A DNA stretch of 64,000 nucleotides from Candidatus Eisenbacteria bacterium (GTDB taxonomy: Bacteria; Orphanbacterota; Orphanbacteria; Orphanbacterales; Orphanbacteraceae). The notes below the pieces were generated by a model. That model saw only the letters and a program-made list of their open reading frames with translations. It did not search any database and was not told where the DNA came from. Below are positions 26,301 through 33,535 of the stretch, piece by piece (position 1 is the stretch's first letter; every line of letters starts with the position of its first letter). The DNA lies in NCBI GenBank assembly GCA_016930695.1, contig JAFGGD010000008.1, positions 84,840-148,839 of the forward strand. The letters run 5' to 3'. The position numbers were made by a program, and so were the translations under genes.

Positions 26301-28479
26301 ATTCGAGCGCCCGCGGGATGCCGGAGAGGACGCACCCCGGCGGCGGCTCCCGGAAGCGGTCCCGGTAAGGGCCGCGCCCGTCCCATAGGATCTCCCGCTC
26401 CCCCTCCGGACCGGATTCGACGCCGACCAGGATGCCCGTCCGATCCCGGCTCAGCAGCTCCCGCAGGGGGAGCACGCCCCAGATCGCGAAGGAATCCGCC
26501 CACGACACGGCCACGCGCCGCCGCGCTTCTTCGGGGAGGTCGAGAGAGCCGATCACCCAATCCAGCTCCATCAGATAGGGGACGAGACGGAAGAGCGCCT
26601 CCGCCTTCCCGCACAGGTCCCCCAGGTCCACCGCCCGTTCCTTGTCGTAGCGGGCGTGGATCCGCGTCTCCTCGATCCGCACGTCGTATTCGAGCCGCCG
26701 GAAGAAGAGGCGGAGCGCGCCGAGCGACGGGTTCGGGTGCTGGGCGATTTCGTTTTTACTTACGCCGTAAAACTCCAGGTCGATCATCCCGCCGCGGTGG
26801 GGGGGCGCGTAGTCGATCCGGAGGAAGGCGGGATGGGTGCCGTAGGCGATGTAGTACTGCACCTCGTTGCCGTAGAGAAAAACCTTTACGTCAGGAAGAT
26901 TCTCCTGTCCGTGAAGCGCCTGGCGGCCGAACCCCTCCGCCACGAGACGGACCGGATAGGGAATCCGCTCCGGCCCTTGCTCGTCCCTCTCCTCGGGATC
27001 GAAGTCGGCGTAGCGGATGACGCGGAAGACGCGGGAGACGCGCCGGGGCGACGCGAGCACCAGGTCCACCGTGCGGTGCGTGGCGCGCCCCTTCTCGACG
27101 AGGCGGAAGCCGAAGCGTAGGCCGCGTTGGTGGAGGTAGCGTTTCAGGCCGTGGAGCGTTCGGACCTCGCCGGCGGAGCGGGGCTCTTCGAAGCTCTGCA
27201 CGAGCCGGGTCGTCTCCGCCGACAGGGAGGGCCCGTCCGGTTCGCGGCCCGTCTCCGCGAGCACCGCGGCGTGGAGGGCGGCGTAGATCTCCGGGAGCCG
27301 CTCGCACTCCTCGTCGTGGCCGGAGAAGAGGTAGACGTAGTCCTCGACGATCCGGTCCATTCTCTCGAGGATCCGGAGCACCTTCTCCCGCGTGAGGGGA
27401 GCTACGTCGAGGATGTCGGCGAGGACCTCGGCGTGGGCCAGGTTTACGGAGCGGAAGCGCTCCACAGGGTCCGCTTCCTCTCGGGCGGGCCGGCGCCCGT
27501 CCCGGCGGCCGCCGTGAGCCAGAATCAGGATCAACCCGGAGATGCGCCGCGCGCCCTCGCAACCGTCGAAGAGGTTCGCTTCCGCCGGCGACACCATCAG
27601 CGGAAAGGAACCTCCCACGCTCACGCCGATCACCGGCCGCGCCTCCAGGCCGAGGTTGACCCGGCTCCAACCGAGTTCGGCGATCACCTCCCGGAGGAGC
27701 GGGCGGCGGCACGCCTCCTCGGCGCCGCGAAGGGATTCCAGAATGGGGGGCGGCCCTTTCCCCTCGGGCGCGATATGAAGCAGGTCCCGGTGGGAGGCGC
27801 GTGTGAAGGCGAGATAGGGCTGCAGAAACGCGGCCGCCTCCGCCCCCAGGAGCGTCCGGGCGGTCTCCTCGTCCGCCGGTTTCCCCTCACGGTCGAGGAC
27901 GCGGGCGGCGAGACGGCGGATTTTCCGGCTCGGTCCGCGGAGGAAGAGGGCGAGCGCGGCCTTGTCGGGATCGCCGCCGCCGGCGACGGGGAGGCGCGCC
28001 AGTATGCGGCCGATTCGCTCCAGCGATTCGCCGTCGGCGAAGGGGGAATCGGCCTCCTCCACCCGGTCGGCCAGGCCGTCCAGCAGTTCCGGTGCCGGCG
28101 GAGCGGCGCCTTCGCTTATCCGCTCCACGGTCCGCTCGAGAGCTCGACGGGCGAGGGCGCCCTCCCGCGCGTCGATCATGCCGCGGAGGAAGGGGAGCGG
28201 ATCGGCGGCGTGGAAGACCGCGCCGTCGAGAAGTTCGAAGAGATGCCAGGCGATCTCGCCGCTCCGGCGATGGAGGAAGGGGACGAGGGGGAGGAGCCAG
28301 CCGAGCCGACGGGGAGGGGGCGGATTCGGAAGCAGGGCCGCGATGGCGGCGCACGCCTCGGCCACACGGTCCGGCCGGCCGAGGGCGACGTCGAACTGCT
28401 CCGAGACTTCCCGCACACGCTCGCGAAACAGGGCGTCGTCGGCCGGGTCGTCCCTTTGTGGATCGGTCTTTTGGGTCAT
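23395..28479 (-). CDS. Giant PEP-synthase-related dikinase with swivel domain before the ATP-grasp domain
   Basis: A 1694-residue cytoplasmic protein with no signal peptide. Residues about 1-930 match no family I know; the first 220 look helical and repeat-like, and about 270-700 are mixed. Residues about 950-1040 are a phosphohistidine swivel domain, with VLVAPTVRPED and the motif GGGALSHAGL carrying His998. After a helical linker (about 1080-1320), residues 1345-1680 form the pyruvate-phosphate-dikinase ATP-grasp domain: GWKAANLAEM, AIRSSALEEDAETAARAGEFE and the closing WILQARPV. The PEP/pyruvate-binding barrel is absent. PEP synthase has the order ATP-grasp, swivel, barrel; the order here is that of glucan water dikinases. 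The acceptor is unknown. It is translationally coupled to the MaeB-like gene. Confidence 0.8.
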   Translation of the reverse strand: MTQKTDPQRDDPADDALFRERVREVSEQFDVALGRPDRVAEACAAIAALLPNPPPPRRLGWLLPLVPFLHRRSGEIAWHLFELLDGAVFHAADPLPFLRGMIDAREGALARRALERTVERISEGAAPPAPELLDGLADRVEEADSPFADGESLERIGRILARLPVAGGGDPDKAALALFLRGPSRKIRRLAARVLDREGKPADEETARTLLGAEAAAFLQPYLAFTRASHRDLLHIAPEGKGPPPILESLRGAEEACRRPLLREVIAELGWSRVNLGLEARPVIGVSVGGSFPLMVSPAEANLFDGCEGARRISGLILILAHGGRRDGRRPAREEADPVERFRSVNLAHAEVLADILDVAPLTREKVLRILERMDRIVEDYVYLFSGHDEECERLPEIYAALHAAVLAETGREPDGPSLSAETTRLVQSFEEPRSAGEVRTLHGLKRYLHQRGLRFGFRLVEKGRATHRTVDLVLASPRRVSRVFRVIRYADFDPEERDEQGPERIPYPVRLVAEGFGRQALHGQENLPDVKVFLYGNEVQYYIAYGTHPAFLRIDYAPPHRGGMIDLEFYGVSKNEIAQHPNPSLGALRLFFRRLEYDVRIEETRIHARYDKERAVDLGDLCGKAEALFRLVPYLMELDWVIGSLDLPEEARRRVAVSWADSFAIWGVLPLRELLSRDRTGILVGVESGPEGEREILWDGRGPYRDRFREPPPGCVLSGIPRALESLGLEATPIPEEEAERPVGQIGLESALLEPLRRAVACGEIEERLEAFRRRPETHFRREHETERFARILADKDRVVAEAADLARLVADLGRTLRFRTTGSLNGYEVQRARLALRGPSLEIYVLRDGGGVSRLAFFTRGPCLFLHREKGRGQWRSNASTDRAELHRVLRSNDYPVIDEEAAGKDDRETAARKRERFRAPNPARRPRPAPGERVLAGLRASPGRAAGFALFGVEGRDPRDLDGAVLVAPTVRPEDNTYLYHAAAIVSTGGGALSHAGLIAIQFRKPALIISGEWERDSEEGAAALRYRTLEFEDEFRDVEGYRAAIRRRVRERSHLLREGDLVVVDAEEGTLRVLGRGSDVTALHESFLRFGEACRLLSGATDEEEILRLRGDRLRARHGIEKILVRLEDPALARHAVQELFLNRAFRGEGEGSERAALLETILENRKAGAVAREELERIAREIRERHDAFQDYALHRIPAARSAFEALGLRLDLLALRATLEDTGGAHRLLGAELPPERIDPEPVDRAVRNRLAELRRDWIGRVDEMERAPDHRVGLRHALRKLARIDRVLGVPPEESERFERIAARVDEEDRRTRDRLRERHVLRPADGGFPLSPLFGWKAANLAEMELLLGAAVVPPWFAVTDSAFREALESPLGPAADRVRGITGRPSTLREAIESVSEREDLDRTDRSRLIRSLWEEVELPRDLAREVTEAYRSLFADEASGEGSLPYVAIRSSALEEDAETAARAGEFETFLFVRGGRPLLLHLKRAWSGLWTERAIHNRSVLEIGLDRIGGGVIVQRIVRSRVSGVLQTVNAAERKMGEMVIDAGLGLGEGIVSGTVGADRITVAKEEDLQTGTLRFRYRTGDKREQIVFDRAAGEGTVRTETLYHQRFRPALEYVELCELVRTADRLESAYGYPLDIEFGIEETRLWILQARPVVTFLETLRGTLLGRPLAPPPPSDRKEKSP

Positions 28480-28596
28480 GGCGCGAAGGAACCCGGTCCG
28501 GATCGCTCTCCCGGACCCGTCGGAGGACCGCCGGACGCCGCCCCGTGCACCGGCGCGGCCCGTGCGGGTCCGGCCGGGAGCGGCTCGTCCGTTCGG

Positions 28597-28625
28597 ATTC
28601 TATCGCCGTGACGCGGGGGATTCCA
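28597..28625 (-). promoter_or_regulatory. Possible promoter of the dikinase operon
   Basis: Minus-strand TGGAAT (28620-28625), 17 bases, TAGAAT (28597-28602). The -10 is good and the -35 weak; it lies about 120 bases before the dikinase ATG. Confidence 0.4.
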
Positions 28626-28659
28626 GGACGAAGGGGAACGCGGCGGAGAGGAGCGACCC

Positions 28660-29463
28660 TTACTCGCCGCCCGTGGCGGGGGAGGGAACCATGCCCGCCG
28701 CGTGGAGGGCGGCGTTCAGGTCGCGCAGTTCGTTCTCCAGGCGGTCGACCATGTCGGCGACATTTTCCACGTCGCCGCTGCTTCCCGCTTTCTCGATCCG
28801 GAAAGCGATGTCGGAGACTCGCTCGGCGCCGATGTTCCCCGCCGCTCCCTTGATCGAGTGGGCCAGGTATTCCACCGTGGCGGCGTCGGCGTCCCGGGCG
28901 GCCCGAATGAGCGACTCCAGGCGCTCGGGGGTGTCCTGAAGAAAGACGTCGACGATTTCCAGGCAAAGCTCTTCATCGCCGTCGAGCCGATCCATCATCC
29001 CCTCCCGGTCGAACACCGGGATTCCGGCCGTCGCGCCGGCCGGATTCTCCCCTTCGGCTCCCGCGCCGGTTCTCTCCGCCGCGGCGGAGACGTTCCGGGC
29101 GATCACCTCGCGGAGCAAGCGCGGCTGGATCGGCTTGGAGGCGTAGTCGTTCATGCCGGAGGCGAGACACGCCTCCCGGTCCTTCTGCATGGCGTGGGCC
29201 GTCACGGCGATGATCGGGATGTGGTGGTCGCGGACGCGCGAATCGGGCGAACGGATCCGGCGGGTCGCCTCCAATCCGTCTATCTCCGGCATCTGAACGT
29301 CCATGAGGACGAGGTCGAAATCGTTCTCTTCGAGGGCGACGAGCGCTTCCGCGCCGTTGGCGACGGCCGACACGGAGTGGCCGTCCTTTTCCAGAATCCG
29401 GAGGGCGACTTTCTGGTTGATCGGGTTGTCGTCCGCCACGAGGATACGCAGTCCGCTCACCAT
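28660..29463 (-). CDS. REC-HPt two-domain signalling protein
   Basis: A 267-residue phosphorelay protein. The receiver domain (about 5-122) has the acidic pair Asp11-Asp12, phosphoacceptor Asp55 (LVLMDVQMPEIDG), a TAHAM switch region and KPI. A linker leads to a histidine phosphotransfer domain (about 155-250) with the site LAHSIKGAAGN, His202. Such modules usually form the C-terminal half of hybrid kinases; here they stand alone with no kinase in the operon. The multi-PAS kinase 19 kb away lacks its own receiver and could be a partner, but that is speculation. No output domain. Confidence 0.88.
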   Translation of the reverse strand: MVSGLRILVADDNPINQKVALRILEKDGHSVSAVANGAEALVALEENDFDLVLMDVQMPEIDGLEATRRIRSPDSRVRDHHIPIIAVTAHAMQKDREACLASGMNDYASKPIQPRLLREVIARNVSAAAERTGAGAEGENPAGATAGIPVFDREGMMDRLDGDEELCLEIVDVFLQDTPERLESLIRAARDADAATVEYLAHSIKGAAGNIGAERVSDIAFRIEKAGSSGDVENVADMVDRLENELRDLNAALHAAGMVPSPATGGE

Positions 29464-29519
29464 GTGATTCCTTCCGGTCCGCGCCGGTTATTTTCATGGG
29501 CCGTCTTACTCCGCGTATC

Positions 29520-29534
29520 GGCTCGGCCCGAGCC
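29520..29534. repeat. 15-base inverted repeat, possible operator
   Basis: GGCTCGG C CCGAGCC is a perfect 7-base inverted repeat around one central base, between the divergent REC-HPt and peptidase genes. It could be a repressor site. Confidence 0.35.
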
Positions 29535-29565
29535 CCGGTTTAGCCGTCCGTCCGCCTCCGGCGCC

Positions 29566-29594
29566 TTGACCGCCGCGATCCCCGGTACTATGCT
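29566..29594 (+). promoter_or_regulatory. Promoter of the prolyl oligopeptidase gene
   Basis: TTGACC (29566-29571), a 17-base spacer and TATGCT (29589-29594). A leader of about 190 bases would precede the ATG at 29791. Confidence 0.65.
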
Positions 29595-29790
29595 GGAAAG
29601 AGCGGACGGGCTTCTTGCCCTGCGGCATATAACCGATTGAGATCGAGTGAGATAGATCGGGTTCCATGCTCCCTTCGCCCACCGGCGGGACAGGAGAACC
29701 GATCGGGCGCGACCACGCCGGCTCCTTCCGGCCGCGGATGCCCACCGGCGCCCTCTTTGTTCCAATCCGAAACGAGAAGAAAGGACGACC

Positions 29791-31914
29791 ATGAAAGGAC
29801 GAAAGATCGCTCTTTTCCTCGCGACGCCGCTCCTCCTCCTCCCTCTCCGTGGAGAAGCCGTCGACTATCCCGAGACGCGCCGGACGGACTTGGTGGAGGA
29901 GATCCACGGAACGAAGGTGGCCGATCCCTATCGTTGGATGGAGGACCTGGACTCCGAGGAGATCCACCGGTGGGTGGGGGAACAGAACGGGCTCACCTTC
30001 GGTTTTCTCGAGGGGATTCCGGGGCGGAAGCGGATCACCGACCGGATGACCGAGCTATGGAACTACGAACGTTTCGGCATGCCCACCCGCCGGGGGAACC
30101 GCTATTTCTTCAGTAAAAACGACGGGCTCCAAAATCAGTCGGTGTATTACGTCCGCGAAGCGCTCCGGGGCGAGCCGCGGGTGCTCATCGATCCCAACGG
30201 TTTCTCCGAGGACGGCACCGTCGCGCTCTCCCAAATCTCCATCAGCCCCCGCGGCCGCTACGTGATGTACGGCACGAGCGAAAGCGGATCGGACTGGATG
30301 ACCTTCCACGTCCGCGACGTCGCCGGCGGGAAGGACATGCCGGACATTCTTAAGTGGATCAAGTTTTCCGACGCCGCCTGGACCGCCGACGAAAAGGGTT
30401 TCTACTACGCCCGCTTCGCCCCTCCCAAGGAGGGGGACGCCTACGAGGACGTGAACAAGAACCAGAAGCTGTACTATCACCGTCTCGGGGATCCGCAGAC
30501 CCGGGACCGGCTGGTCTACGAACGGCCGGACGACCCGGAGATCGGTTTCGATCCTTACGTGACGCCGGACGGACGGTTTCTTCTGATCAATCTCTCCCGA
30601 GGGTCGGACCGCCGGAACGACGTCCACCTGCTCGATCTGCGCCGCCCGAACCGCGGGATGATCCGCCTCTTCGATCGCTTCGACGGCGTGTACGACTACG
30701 TGGGGAACCGCGGCGACGTTTTCTACTTTCGCACCAACAAGGACGCGCCCAACTACCGTCTGATCGCCGTCGACCTGAACCGGCCCGAGCAGAAGGAGTG
30801 GACCACGCTGATCCCCGAGAGCGACGCCGTCATCGACGGAATCGGCATGGCGCACGGTCACTTCGTGGTTTCGGCCATGGTGGACGTGAAGGCCCGCCTC
30901 ACCCTCCACGACGGGAAAGGGAATCTCGTCCGCCGGATCGACCTCCCCGATATCGGCGCGGTGAACGGCGTTCGCTGCCGCCCGGACTGGGATGAGTTCT
31001 TCTACGATTTCGAGTCCTTCAACGTTCCGAGGACGATCTACCGCTACGACTTCACGCGGGGCGAGTCGGAAGTCTTCTTCGCGCCCGGCATCGACTACGA
31101 CGTCTCCTCCTTCGTCACGGAGCAGGTTTTTTACAAGAGCAAGGACGGCACGCGGGTCCCCATGTTCCTGGTCCACAAAAAGGGGATCCCGATGGACGGT
31201 TCGAATCCGACCTTCGTCTACGCCTACGGCGGGTTCAACATCTCCATGACCCCCTATTTCCGGGCGTACTGGCTCGTCTGGCTCGAGATGGGCGGTATGC
31301 TCGCCGTGCCCAATCTCCGCGGCGGCGGCGAGTACGGGAATCGCTGGCACGAGGCGGGCATCCTGGACAAGAAGCAGAACGGGATCGACGATTTCATCTC
31401 CGCGGTGGAGTACCTGATCGAGAAGGGTTATACGTCGACGCCCAAAGTGGCGATCGGCGGGGGGAGCAACGGCGGGATGATGGTCGCCGCCGTCGCGAAC
31501 CAGCGACCGGATCTTCTCGGCGCGGTGATCGCCGACGTGGGCGTGATGGACATGCTTCGATTCCACAAGTTCACCATCGGTTGGGCGTGGACCTCCGACT
31601 ACGGCTCGCCCGACGACCCGGAGCAATTCCGCACGCTCCGCGCCTACTCTCCCTATCACAACATCCGCCCCGGCGTCCGATACCCGGCCGTTCTCGTTCT
31701 CACTTCCGATCACGACGACCGCGTGGTGCCGAGTCACTCCTTCAAGTACGCCGCCGCGCTGCAGGCGGCGCAGGAGGGAGACGCGCCGATCCTGATCCGC
31801 ATCGAGGAGAAGGCGGGGCACGGCGCCGGGCTGCCGACGGACAAGCAGATCCAGGAGCGAGCCGACAAATGGGCTTTTCTCGAGGAAGTCCTCGGCATGG
31901 ATGTAATGCCCTAA
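29791..31914 (+). CDS. Prolyl oligopeptidase, S9A family, exported
   Basis: A 707-residue serine peptidase that cleaves after proline in short peptides. A signal peptide (about residues 1-23) sends it to the periplasm. A seven-bladed propeller domain (about 75-430) precedes the C-terminal hydrolase domain. The catalytic triad is visible: Ser559 in GGGSNGG, Asp642 in DHDDRVVP and His677 in AGHGAG. The start of the mature protein (YPETRRTDLVEEIHGTKVADPY) has the usual S9A layout. It has its own promoter; the LOG gene follows at 67 bases. Confidence 0.95.
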   Translation: MKGRKIALFLATPLLLLPLRGEAVDYPETRRTDLVEEIHGTKVADPYRWMEDLDSEEIHRWVGEQNGLTFGFLEGIPGRKRITDRMTELWNYERFGMPTRRGNRYFFSKNDGLQNQSVYYVREALRGEPRVLIDPNGFSEDGTVALSQISISPRGRYVMYGTSESGSDWMTFHVRDVAGGKDMPDILKWIKFSDAAWTADEKGFYYARFAPPKEGDAYEDVNKNQKLYYHRLGDPQTRDRLVYERPDDPEIGFDPYVTPDGRFLLINLSRGSDRRNDVHLLDLRRPNRGMIRLFDRFDGVYDYVGNRGDVFYFRTNKDAPNYRLIAVDLNRPEQKEWTTLIPESDAVIDGIGMAHGHFVVSAMVDVKARLTLHDGKGNLVRRIDLPDIGAVNGVRCRPDWDEFFYDFESFNVPRTIYRYDFTRGESEVFFAPGIDYDVSSFVTEQVFYKSKDGTRVPMFLVHKKGIPMDGSNPTFVYAYGGFNISMTPYFRAYWLVWLEMGGMLAVPNLRGGGEYGNRWHEAGILDKKQNGIDDFISAVEYLIEKGYTSTPKVAIGGGSNGGMMVAAVANQRPDLLGAVIADVGVMDMLRFHKFTIGWAWTSDYGSPDDPEQFRTLRAYSPYHNIRPGVRYPAVLVLTSDHDDRVVPSHSFKYAAALQAAQEGDAPILIRIEEKAGHGAGLPTDKQIQERADKWAFLEEVLGMDVMP

Positions 31915-31935
31915 AGGATTCTCGGACGAACCGTG

Positions 31936-31967
31936 CGCGGGGCCCGGCGGCCGGACCGGGTCCCGCG
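31936..31967 (+). other. 12-base-pair hairpin before the LOG gene
   Basis: CGCGGGGCCCGG (31936-31947) pairs with CCGGGTCCCGCG (31956-31967) with one G-U pair and an 8-base loop. It ends just before the ribosome binding site of the gene at 31982. No T run, so it could be an mRNA-processing or attenuation element, or a Rho-assisted stop. Confidence 0.4.
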
Positions 31968-31981
31968 GCGGGGAGAAAGCG

Positions 31982-32572
31982 ATGAAGAGGATCTGCGTGT
32001 ACGCTGCATCCAACCCTGGGCGGGACCGTCGTTTCGGGGAGGCCGCGGCGCGTCTCGGCCGGGTCGTCGCCTCGCGCGGCCTGGAAATGGTCTACGGCGG
32101 CGGACGGCTCGGCGTAATGGGCCGCGCGGCGGACGGAGCGATCGCGGCGGGCGGCCGAGTGACCGGAGTGATTCCGCGATTCATGGAGGCGCGGGTTCAC
32201 CCCGGCCTCACCCGCGTCGAGTACGTGGAGACGATGCACGAGCGAAAGGCGCGCATGGCCGCGCTGGCCGACGGCTTCGTCACGCTCCCCGGCGGTCTCG
32301 GCACGCTGGAGGAGACCGTGGAGATCCTCACGTGGACCCAGCTCGGCCTGCACCGGAAGCCGCTCGGTCTCCTGAACGCCGCCGGGTACTACGACCCCTT
32401 GCTCGCCTGGATGGACCGCGCCGCACGTGAGGGCTTTCTCCGACCCGAGCATCGCGCCATGGTCCTGGTCGCCGGAGAGCCGGAGGATCTGCTCGGCCTC
32501 ATGGCGGACTATCGGGCGCCGGCGTCGATCCTGGACGACGGCGCGGCCGGCGGCCCCCCCGGCGCCGCCTAG
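31982..32572 (+). CDS. LOG family protein (nucleoside 5'-monophosphate phosphoribohydrolase-like)
   Basis: A 196-residue Rossmann-fold protein. The signature PGGLGTLEE (about residues 103-111) and the nucleotide-binding VYGGGRLGVMG (about 38-48) place it in the LOG/TIGR00730 family, which hydrolyses cytokinin riboside monophosphates or other nucleotide monophosphates to base and ribose phosphate. The bacterial role is probably nucleotide salvage or stress metabolism. The ribosome site GGGGAGAAAG lies just before the ATG. Confidence 0.9.
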   Translation: MKRICVYAASNPGRDRRFGEAAARLGRVVASRGLEMVYGGGRLGVMGRAADGAIAAGGRVTGVIPRFMEARVHPGLTRVEYVETMHERKARMAALADGFVTLPGGLGTLEETVEILTWTQLGLHRKPLGLLNAAGYYDPLLAWMDRAAREGFLRPEHRAMVLVAGEPEDLLGLMADYRAPASILDDGAAGGPPGAA

Positions 32573-32699
32573 CCGGAGTCTGCTCTCCCCCGCTATCCGC
32601 CCCAAACGATTGAGGGGCGAACGGTATTTCCCCTTTCCCCGACCCTCCCCCGAGGCCGGACGGAACGCGCAAAGAGGTGAGTTTGCGGCCCGTTCCCCC

Positions 32700-32705
32700 T
32701 ATAAT
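32700..32705 (+). promoter_or_regulatory. -10 element of the catabolic operon
   Basis: A perfect TATAAT at 32700-32705, 79 bases before the first gene of the ten-gene operon. The region 17 bases upstream (GTGAGT) is a poor -35, suggesting an activator or another sigma factor. Confidence 0.55.
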
Positions 32706-32783
32706 AGGAGCAATCGAATCACACGGCCTCGGTCTGGCGGACCGGCGGCCCGAAAGGAACGAACGCAGAAAGGGGACGACGGC

Positions 32784-33533
32784 ATGTCGGTCGATCTGGA
32801 GAAGATTCTGAGGCCGGTGGATAATCCCATACCACCCTTCCCGCCCAAGCAGATGACCATCGCGAGCGGGGAGGAGATGGTGATCCGCCAGGTGGAACGG
32901 GACGAGATTCCGGACGTGCTCGCCTATGTGGCGCCGCTGGTGCACGTGGAGCGCGACTTCTACGACGTGGTCGCCGCGCGCGTCTACTCGGAGCTGCTCG
33001 CCTACTACCGCCACCGCATGCAGGACGAGTACGTGCTGGTCGCCCAGATCGACGGGGAGATCGCCGCCGTCGTGAACGGCCGCCAGGTGAACGCCAAGAC
33101 GGGGATGTCGCTCCACACGCTCGCACTCCGGCGCGGTCTCCGGATCGGCGCCCACGCCTTCGCCGCCAAAATGGAGTACCACATGGACGTGCTCGGCCAC
33201 GACGAGGTGTTGATCGTCGCCGAATCGCCCATCGGTTTCCGGCGGTGGATGATCGAGTACAAACTGGAGAAGCGGTTCGACGTTCCTCACGAGCTGGGCG
33301 GCGTCCCCTCCTGGGCGCTCACCCGCGAGCTTTTCGAGCGCGCCCGAAGCACCCTCGTGGTGGGGCGGCGCCCCGTGCCGGAGAAGCTGCTCGCCAAGGC
33401 GACCGCGGGAATCCTTCCCCCCTCCGATCCGCCCACGCCGCCGCAGGATCTTCTCGCCGCGACCCGTTCCCTCTATGACCCCACCGGAACGGCGCTCATG
33501 CTCCAGCGGTGGAAGCAGGAAGGGAAGGTGTAG
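32784..33533 (+). CDS. Possible GNAT-fold acetyltransferase, first gene of the catabolic operon
   Basis: A 249-residue protein I recognise only loosely. Residues about 32-165 read like a GNAT fold: an IRQVERDEIPDVLAYV start, a VLVAQIDGEIAAVVNG strand pair, then a GLRIGAHAF loop-helix where acetyl-CoA would bind. The C-terminal 80 residues are rich in proline and have no known domain. It stands first in an operon of metabolic genes, 2 bases before the thiolase-fold gene, and has AAAGGGG as its ribosome site. It might be an acyl-CoA-using enzyme or a regulator of pathway enzymes. Function unknown. Confidence 0.55.
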   Translation: MSVDLEKILRPVDNPIPPFPPKQMTIASGEEMVIRQVERDEIPDVLAYVAPLVHVERDFYDVVAARVYSELLAYYRHRMQDEYVLVAQIDGEIAAVVNGRQVNAKTGMSLHTLALRRGLRIGAHAFAAKMEYHMDVLGHDEVLIVAESPIGFRRWMIEYKLEKRFDVPHELGGVPSWALTRELFERARSTLVVGRRPVPEKLLAKATAGILPPSDPPTPPQDLLAATRSLYDPTGTALMLQRWKQEGKV

Positions 33534-33535
33534 CC

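Larger units (their letters stand above)
29464..29790. other. 327-base gap between divergent genes
   Basis: Contains a 15-base perfect inverted repeat at 29520-29534 and a plus-strand promoter at 29566-29594. Otherwise I see nothing; a leader of about 190 bases would precede the peptidase gene. Confidence 0.5.
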
